The notes below the pieces were generated by a model that was not told the origin of the DNA, did not search any database, and saw only the letters and a program-made list of their open reading frames with translations. A DNA stretch of 41,204 nucleotides, from positions 1-41,204 of the forward strand of contig NZGE01000010.1 of assembly GCA_002689455.1 (NCBI GenBank). Reading direction: 5' to 3'. Made by a program: the position numbers and the translations under genes. Positions 35,578-41,204 of this stretch are shown here, one piece after another. Source of the DNA: Magnetococcales bacterium. GTDB lineage: Bacteria; Pseudomonadota; Alphaproteobacteria; UBA2136. Within the stretch, counting starts at the first letter, position 1, and every line of letters starts with the position of its first letter.

Positions 35578-36126
35578 ATCGCTATAAACAGACAACGCCC
35601 AGAAAAAAATCGTAAAGATGAAGTAAGGGTGAATGATGCTATCACAGCACGTCAAGTTCGAGTAATTGATGAGACAGGTGCTCAGTTAGGTGTAATTTCA
35701 ACAGACGAAGCTATGAATAAAGCTTACGATGCAGGGTTAGACCTTGTGGAAGTTTCACCAAACGCCGAGCCACCAGTATGTAAAATTATTGACTATGGTA
35801 AATACAAGTTTCAGCTACAGAAAAAAGCAGCTGAAGCACGTAAAAACCAAGTTAAAACAACGGTTAAAGAGGTTACAATTCGTCCTCAAACTGAAGAACA
35901 TGACTACCAAATTAAACTCAAAAACATTGTTAAGTTTATTACCAAAGGTGATAAAGTGAAGGTGAGTTTGCGTTTCCGTGGTCGTGAAATTACGCACAAA
36001 GAACTTGGTTACGAAATGTTAAAGCGCATTGAAGCCGACACGAAAGATCTGGCAAAAGTGGATCAAGCACCTAAAATGGAAGGTCGTTTCATGTTGTTAA
36101 TGCTTTCACCTCTTTCTAAAAAGTAA
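35578..36126 (+). CDS. infC: Translation initiation factor IF-3, apparent AUC start
   Basis: ORF-track start 35629 truncates the N-terminus. In-frame extension from ATC 35578 gives (M)AINRQRPEKNRKDEVRVNDAITARQVRVIDETGAQLG, with AAAGG 7 nt upstream. IF-3 core ...IDYGKYKFQLQKKAAEARKNQ. Confidence 0.85.
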   Translation: MAINRQRPEKNRKDEVRVNDAITARQVRVIDETGAQLGVISTDEAMNKAYDAGLDLVEVSPNAEPPVCKIIDYGKYKFQLQKKAAEARKNQVKTTVKEVTIRPQTEEHDYQIKLKNIVKFITKGDKVKVSLRFRGREITHKELGYEMLKRIEADTKDLAKVDQAPKMEGRFMLLMLSPLSKK

Positions 36127-36143
36127 TTTTAACTTTTTTGACT

Positions 36144-36172
36144 AAGCCCTGCTTTAAGCGGGGCTTTTTTTG
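36144..36172 (+). terminator. Rho-independent terminator after infC
   Basis: AAGCCCTGCTTTAAGCGGGGCTTTTTTT. Confidence 0.85.
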
Positions 36173-36242
36173 ACAGTAGAGGCTTATATTGTTATTTTAA
36201 ATGAGATTTATTTTTACTTTTTCTTTTATTTAAGGGGGCTTT

Positions 36243-36677
36243 ATGCCTAACCCTAATTACGCCGTAATTGATCGGCATATGCTGTCTTTTAAAGGTTCGC
36301 CTTTTGTAAATGTTCAGCGTGATATTAAATTTGTGGCTGGCGGGCAAACTGTTAATGAGCTTAGCTATTATTTAAATTACGAAGGCCAAATTAAGGAGGT
36401 CTTTTTTTATTTAGATGATTTAAATATTCAGTTGGATGTTATACGTGAAAAGATTGCCAATGGTAAGGGCAGTGCGCGTAACTATGAAATTTCATTGATC
36501 ACGAAGGATGACGGTGCGACCGTTTTAATTGATTTTGAATTTGAAATTTTAATTGAATTTAAGGTCGAAAATGGTGTTTTAGACGCTGCTGACGAACGTT
36601 TTTCAGATCAAGATGCGCAATTTCAACTGAACTTAAAGATGTTAAGGGCGGACAATGCGTTACGCGTGTCAAATTAA
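36243..36677 (+). CDS. Hypothetical protein, 144 aa
   Basis: SD-like AAGGGGGC upstream of ATG, followed by a terminator; no family recognised. Confidence 0.55.
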   Translation: MPNPNYAVIDRHMLSFKGSPFVNVQRDIKFVAGGQTVNELSYYLNYEGQIKEVFFYLDDLNIQLDVIREKIANGKGSARNYEISLITKDDGATVLIDFEFEILIEFKVENGVLDAADERFSDQDAQFQLNLKMLRADNALRVSN

Positions 36678-36696
36678 TCACCAAAGCGAATAATAA

Positions 36697-36724
36697 GGGG
36701 CAAGTTTACTTGTCTCTTTTTTTT
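36697..36724 (+). terminator. Rho-independent terminator
   Basis: GGGGCAAG-TTTA-CTTGTCTCTTTTTTTT (with G-U pairs). Confidence 0.65.
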
Positions 36725-36744
36725 ATTTTGATTATTTTAAGGTT

Positions 36745-37554
36745 ATGGATATATGGCAAATTATTACGTTAAGCGTCACGCAAGGTATTACCGAGTTTTT
36801 ACCTATTTCTTCAAGTGCTCATTTGGTGCTTGTGCCCAAGCTTACAAGCTGGCCAGATCAAGGTGTTTTGTTTGACCTTGGCGTGCATGTAGGAACCTTA
36901 TTTGCTGTTATGATTTATTTTAGAAAAGAAGTTTTTACCCTTTTAAAAGGTTTTAAAAACTTTCTTCTAGGGCGTTTTGCGGAAAGTGATACAAAATTAT
37001 TTTTATTGCTTGTAACTTCCACGGTGCCTTTGCTAATTTTTGCACCATTTTTAAAAGGTTGGGTGGAACATGCAGGGCGTTCTTTAGTAGTCGTTGCAAC
37101 AACTTCAATTGTTTACGGGTTGCTTCTTTATTGGGCTGATAAGCGTGTGTTGTATTGTGAAAACAAACAAAAAATTCTTTATCAAAAAGGGGCTTTTGTT
37201 TATGGGATTTTTCAGGTTTTAGCTTTAATTCCAGGTACTTCCAGAAGTGGTATTTGCATGACAGCAGGTCGCTTAATGGGCTTTAGCCGTGAAGAATCTT
37301 CACGTTATGCGATGCTTATGTCCATTCCCGTTATTCTTATTTTAGGTGTGTACGGTTTTTATGAATATTTAACAGTGGAAGGTCAGCCTGTTGGGAGTTT
37401 AAGCAACCTTGCATTGGGTGCTGTACTTTCAGGTATTACAGCCTTTGTGGCAATTCATGCTCTGATGCGCTTTGTTGAAAAAGTTGGTTTTTTACCATTT
37501 GTAATTTACCGCGTGCTTTTGGGTTTTGGTCTTTTGGCTTTTGTTTACCTGTAA
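36745..37554 (+). CDS. uppP: Undecaprenyl-diphosphatase
   Basis: QGITEFLPISSSAHLVL, ALIPGTSRSGICMTAGRLMGFSREESSRYAMLMSIPVI. Confidence 0.96.
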   Translation: MDIWQIITLSVTQGITEFLPISSSAHLVLVPKLTSWPDQGVLFDLGVHVGTLFAVMIYFRKEVFTLLKGFKNFLLGRFAESDTKLFLLLVTSTVPLLIFAPFLKGWVEHAGRSLVVVATTSIVYGLLLYWADKRVLYCENKQKILYQKGAFVYGIFQVLALIPGTSRSGICMTAGRLMGFSREESSRYAMLMSIPVILILGVYGFYEYLTVEGQPVGSLSNLALGAVLSGITAFVAIHALMRFVEKVGFLPFVIYRVLLGFGLLAFVYL

Positions 37555-37623
37555 AAAGTTTTTGTTTTAAGCGTTTTTGTGTTAAAAACTTTCATGTTAT
37601 GGGTTACGCCAAAGGAGGATAAA

Positions 37624-38247
37624 ATGGCTGAAAATATTAAACTGTGTATGAATGATTTACCAGCAGATGCAACATTTCCCAATGGTATGGCTGCGGTTGA
37701 TTGTGAAATGATGGGTCTAAACGTTTACCGTGACCGCTTGTGCATGACACAAGTTGCAAACGGAGAAGGTGATGTTTGGCTTGTTAAGTTTGATGGTTCC
37801 GACTGGTCTGCGCCTAACCTTAAAAAACTCCTAACAGATAAAAGAATTCTTAAAATTTTCCATTATGGTCGTAAAGATGTGGTGACTATGAAGCACTACC
37901 TAGATGTGATGACAGCGCCTTTATATGACACAAAAATCGCATCACGCTTTACACGTACCTACACTGAAAAGCATGGTTTAAATGCACTTTGTGTAGAGCT
38001 TTTAGGTGTTCAACTTGATAAAAGCGTTACTTCTACAAACTGGGGTGCCGATGAACTTTCTGAAGCTCAGTTACAATATGCAGCGGACGATGTCGTTCAC
38101 TTGCATGCCTTAAAAGTAAAATTAGATGCAATGCTGAAACAGGTTGATCGTGTTCACCTTGCACAACAGTGCTTCGATTTTCTGGAAACCCGTGTGGAAA
38201 TTGACCTTGCAGGTTGGGAAGATCAAGATATTTTTGCACACCACTAA
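37624..38247 (+). CDS. rnd: Ribonuclease D-like 3'-5' exonuclease (short form)
   Basis: AAAGGAGG SD before ATG 37624; AVDCEMMGLNVYRDRLCMTQVA, FHYGRKDVVTMKHYL, YAADDVVHLHALK (DEDDy). Confidence 0.88.
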   Translation: MAENIKLCMNDLPADATFPNGMAAVDCEMMGLNVYRDRLCMTQVANGEGDVWLVKFDGSDWSAPNLKKLLTDKRILKIFHYGRKDVVTMKHYLDVMTAPLYDTKIASRFTRTYTEKHGLNALCVELLGVQLDKSVTSTNWGADELSEAQLQYAADDVVHLHALKVKLDAMLKQVDRVHLAQQCFDFLETRVEIDLAGWEDQDIFAHH

Positions 38248-38262
38248 ACAAGGGATTTTAAT

Positions 38263-39246
38263 ATGAGCACAGTAGTTCAAGCAAGCCAATCAGGTTTTGA
38301 TATTCAAAATGGTAAGGATGTTCTTCTCAAAGAAGCTGCTTGCATTACCTCTTTGGCAGAAAATTTAAATGGTGAATTTTCTGAAGCGGTAGCGCTTCTT
38401 TACAAAGTTTCATCTAACAAAGGACGTGTTATTGTAACGGGTATGGGTAAAAGTGGGCATATTGGCGCTAAAATTGCGGCAACATTGGCAAGTACTGGTA
38501 CCCCTTCTTTTGCGGTTCCCCCTGGTGAAGCGAGCCACGGTGACCTTGGTATGATTACCCCTGACGATGCTGTTTTAGCTTTTTCACATAGCGGTGAAAC
38601 AAAAGAATTGGGCGATATATTGGCGCACTGTGCACGCTTTAATGTGCCTTTAATTGCCATTACAGGTAAAAGTGGTTCAACTTTGGGGAAAGCGGCTGAC
38701 ATTTGCTTGGTGAATGGGGTTACAAAAGAAGCTTGTCCAATTAACCTTGCGCCTACATCGTCAACAACAGCAACCCTTGCCTTAGGTGATGCTTTAGCGG
38801 TTGCTTTAATGCATCGTTATGGTTTTAAACCAGAAGACTTTGCTAATTTCCACCCAGGTGGTAAATTGGGCAGTAAATTGTTGATTGTTTCTGAGCTCAT
38901 GGAAAAAGATATTCCTGTGGTAAATGAGACAGCGCCTATGAGTGACGCAATTTTACAAATTAGTGAAAAACGCCTTGGTGTTACAGGTGTGACGAATGAA
39001 AAAGGTGACCTGACGGGTGTTATTACAGATGGTGATTTGCGCCGTCACATGACAACAGATGTGATGACCAAACAAGCAGCTGATATTATGACAGTTTCAC
39101 CAAAGACAATTACGGGTGATGTTTTGGCAAGCAAAGCCGTGCACTTGATGCAAGAAAAGAAAATTACATCATTGTTTGTGATTGATGATGGTAAACCTGT
39201 GGGTGTACTTCATATTCACAACTGTTTACAAGCAGGGGTTATCTAG
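38263..39246 (+). CDS. kdsD: Arabinose-5-phosphate isomerase (KpsF/GutQ family), SIS plus CBS pair
   Basis: VIVTGMGKSGHIGAKIAATLASTGTPSFAVPPGEASHGDLGMI, LAPTSSTTATLALGDALAVALM, two C-terminal CBS domains. Confidence 0.95.
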   Translation: MSTVVQASQSGFDIQNGKDVLLKEAACITSLAENLNGEFSEAVALLYKVSSNKGRVIVTGMGKSGHIGAKIAATLASTGTPSFAVPPGEASHGDLGMITPDDAVLAFSHSGETKELGDILAHCARFNVPLIAITGKSGSTLGKAADICLVNGVTKEACPINLAPTSSTTATLALGDALAVALMHRYGFKPEDFANFHPGGKLGSKLLIVSELMEKDIPVVNETAPMSDAILQISEKRLGVTGVTNEKGDLTGVITDGDLRRHMTTDVMTKQAADIMTVSPKTITGDVLASKAVHLMQEKKITSLFVIDDGKPVGVLHIHNCLQAGVI

Positions 39247-39250
39247 TTTC

Positions 39251-39865
39251 GTGAAACCAAGAACAGTTAAATTTTTCTTCATTGGTTCTGCTGTGAGTTT
39301 AACGCTTCTCATGTTTATGTGGCCTGCAAAGCAGGAAAGTCGCTTAAGTTTGTCGCCTACCATGGAGGCGGGGGAAAGCTCTTCTAATGTAGATTCTCTT
39401 ACAGAAACAAATGTGAAAGGTATGACTTCCACTATTATGGAAGCGCCACACTTTTCAGGTGAAGATGAAAAGGGGCGCCGTTGGAATATTCAAGCAACGG
39501 AAGCTGTTCAAAGGCGGTTTGATACTTCAGAAACAATGGTTTTAAATGGTATTGATGGTTTTTCAATTCTTGAAAATGGCGATAAATTTACATTTGAAGC
39601 GAATTCAGGTTCTTACGAAAACGAAACAGGGAACGTTTATTTAAACGGCGCTGTACGGTTGATGGGGCGTGGTTATACACTGAAAACTGGGGAAATTTAT
39701 AGTAATTTAACTTCTATGGCGGTTTATTCTAATCAAAATGTTTTTATAACGTCTGATCAAGGTGTTTTGGAGGCTGGGCGTTTTAATGTGCATCCCGGTG
39801 CTGAAAAAATAGAATTTGCAGGTGGTGTGAAGGTGCGTTTTGTGCCTCGAAAGGGTGAGGAGTAA
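39251..39865 (+). CDS. lptC: LPS export ABC transporter periplasmic protein LptC
   Basis: GTG start 39251, N-terminal TM, LptC-like beta pattern; between kdsD and lptA. Confidence 0.85.
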   Translation: MKPRTVKFFFIGSAVSLTLLMFMWPAKQESRLSLSPTMEAGESSSNVDSLTETNVKGMTSTIMEAPHFSGEDEKGRRWNIQATEAVQRRFDTSETMVLNGIDGFSILENGDKFTFEANSGSYENETGNVYLNGAVRLMGRGYTLKTGEIYSNLTSMAVYSNQNVFITSDQGVLEAGRFNVHPGAEKIEFAGGVKVRFVPRKGEE

Positions 39866-39869
39866 TCTC

Positions 39870-40343
39870 ATGAAAATAATTTTAGGCTTATTTATAATAT
39901 TATTATCGGCTCAAGCATCAAAAGCCGTTGATCGGGAATTGCCTGTCAATATTACATCAGAACGTATGGAAGTTGTTCAAACTGAAAACAAAGCATTTTT
40001 TGAAGGCGATGTTAAAGTGACATATGGCGCTGCAACCATGGGCTCGAATACACTTGAAGTTCTTTATAGTGGTGAAAATGAACAAGGTGATGTAAAACAA
40101 GTAACGGCTTTAGGCGGTGTTATTATTGTGCATGGTGAAAGTACAGCTACGGGCGATAAAGCGGTTTTTACCCCTCAAACCAGTAAGGTTTTGGTTACAG
40201 GCAACGTGGTAATGAGCAAAGAAGATAATGTATTAAAAGGCGAAAGTTTAACTTACGACCTTGAAACAGGGGATATGAATCTCAATAATAACGAAGGTGA
40301 TGGCCGAATTAAGGCAATATTTACAATTAAAGGAAAGAAATAG
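39870..40343 (+). CDS. lptA: LPS transport periplasmic protein LptA (OstA-like)
   Basis: Signal peptide, LPVNITSERMEVVQTENKAFFEGDVKVTYGAATMGSNTLEVLY; GGTGAGGAG SD before ATG 39870. Confidence 0.88.
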   Translation: MKIILGLFIILLSAQASKAVDRELPVNITSERMEVVQTENKAFFEGDVKVTYGAATMGSNTLEVLYSGENEQGDVKQVTALGGVIIVHGESTATGDKAVFTPQTSKVLVTGNVVMSKEDNVLKGESLTYDLETGDMNLNNNEGDGRIKAIFTIKGKK

Positions 40344-40345
40344 TT

Positions 40346-41101
40346 TTGACGACAGTAACGCCATTAAACACAGCAAAAACAGGATTACGTGTTGATAATT
40401 TACGTAAAGTTGTTGGTAAACGTGTGATTTTGAATGATGTTTCTTTTCATTTACAGCGTGGTGAGGTAGTTGCTTTGTTAGGGCCAAACGGTGCTGGTAA
40501 AACAACAAGTTTCCATTCGGTTGTTGGGTTGGTTGAAACAGACCAAGGCACCATTTCAATTGATGGTATGAATGTGGAAGATTGGCCTGTTTATCGTCGA
40601 GCGCGTTATGGTTTGGGGGATCTACCTCAAGAATCTTCAATTTTCCGTGGTATGAGCGTAGAAGATAATATTAAGTCAGTGCTAGAAATTGTTGAGAAAA
40701 ACCCGCCAGCTGTACAAGCGCGTTTAAAAGAACTTTTAAAAGACTTCGGTTTAGAGCATATACGTAAAAGTATGGCGCCTGGCCTTTCTGGTGGTGAACG
40801 CCGCCGTGTGGAAATTGCCCGTGCACTTGCAGCGCGCCCTGTTTATATCTTGCTGGATGAGCCTTTTGCAGGGGTTGACCCATTGGCGATTAGTGACGTG
40901 CGTAAGCTTGTTTTTGACCTTAAAAAGCGTGGTATTGGCGTTTTGATTACCGACCACAACGTGCGCGAAACCCTTTCTATTGTTGATCGTGCATGCATTT
41001 TGCATGATGGTCGTATTATTATGGAAGGTACACCGGCTGAAATTGTTGCTAACGATGAAGTGAAAAAAGTTTACCTCGGTACGGACTTTAAGCTTGGCTA
41101 A
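40346..41101 (+). CDS. lptB: LPS export ABC transporter ATP-binding protein
   Basis: TTG start; LGPNGAGKTTSFHSVVGL (Walker A), LSGGERRRVEIARALA, YILLDEPFAGVDPLA. Confidence 0.96.
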   Translation: MTTVTPLNTAKTGLRVDNLRKVVGKRVILNDVSFHLQRGEVVALLGPNGAGKTTSFHSVVGLVETDQGTISIDGMNVEDWPVYRRARYGLGDLPQESSIFRGMSVEDNIKSVLEIVEKNPPAVQARLKELLKDFGLEHIRKSMAPGLSGGERRRVEIARALAARPVYILLDEPFAGVDPLAISDVRKLVFDLKKRGIGVLITDHNVRETLSIVDRACILHDGRIIMEGTPAEIVANDEVKKVYLGTDFKLG

Positions 41102-41128
41102 ATTGAATAAATTTATATGTGAAATACA

Positions 41129-41157
41129 CCGCTATTTTAAAAGTAGCGGTTTTTTTA
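41129..41157 (+). terminator. Rho-independent terminator after lptB
   Basis: CCGCTATTTTAAAAGTAGCGGTTTTTTT. Confidence 0.9.
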
Positions 41158-41204
41158 TGTATATAATTACATTTTTTATAGTCTTATGAAATTTATATCA
41201 AAAA

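Noticed and set aside
1-41204. CRISPR arrays, transposases, integrases, phage genes, tRNA or rRNA genes
   Set aside because: None recognised on either strand; no regularly spaced repeats or mobile-element genes seen.

Overview
The window is a low-GC bacterial chromosome segment. The neighbourhoods (thrC next to an M16 peptidase, rnd-kdsD-lptC-lptA-lptB, ECF sigma with an NrsF-like protein, FecR with a CHASE2-cyclase) suggest an alphaproteobacterium. This is inferred from gene families and order only, because no database search was possible. Contents left to right: a partial periplasmic solute-binding protein; an ECF sigma factor with an NrsF/DUF1109-like anti-sigma; an SLC13/TrkA-C permease; a four-gene operon of GAF protein, TPR plus outer-membrane beta-barrel (Slam-like), giant FecR plus TbpB-like barrel protein, and CHASE2 class III adenylate cyclase; a ~1.15 kb orphan non-coding stretch; a LysM protein and a peptide-ABC substrate-binding protein; an M16 peptidase, thrC and NUDIX gene; a rearranged aa3-type cytochrome oxidase cluster (coxC, small ORFs, coxA, alr, cox11, ctaB, ctaA, coxB); rsmE, adenosine kinase-like and an aaRS-core paralog; two glycosyltransferases flanking an isochorismatase-like protein without the usual nucleophile; thrS-infC (infC apparently starting with AUC); uppP; and rnd-kdsD-lptC-lptA-lptB. 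The most interesting candidate is the 3.8-11.0 kb operon. It couples a Slam-like outer-membrane translocator and a FecR/TbpB-like surface or periplasmic protein to a CHASE2 cyclase, and looks like a possible envelope-to-cAMP signalling or secretion system. Other points of interest are unannotated small proteins inside the cox cluster, an A2-type (YSHPAV) CoxA, and a structured non-coding region between coxB and ctaA. No tRNA, rRNA, CRISPR array or transposon was recognised.
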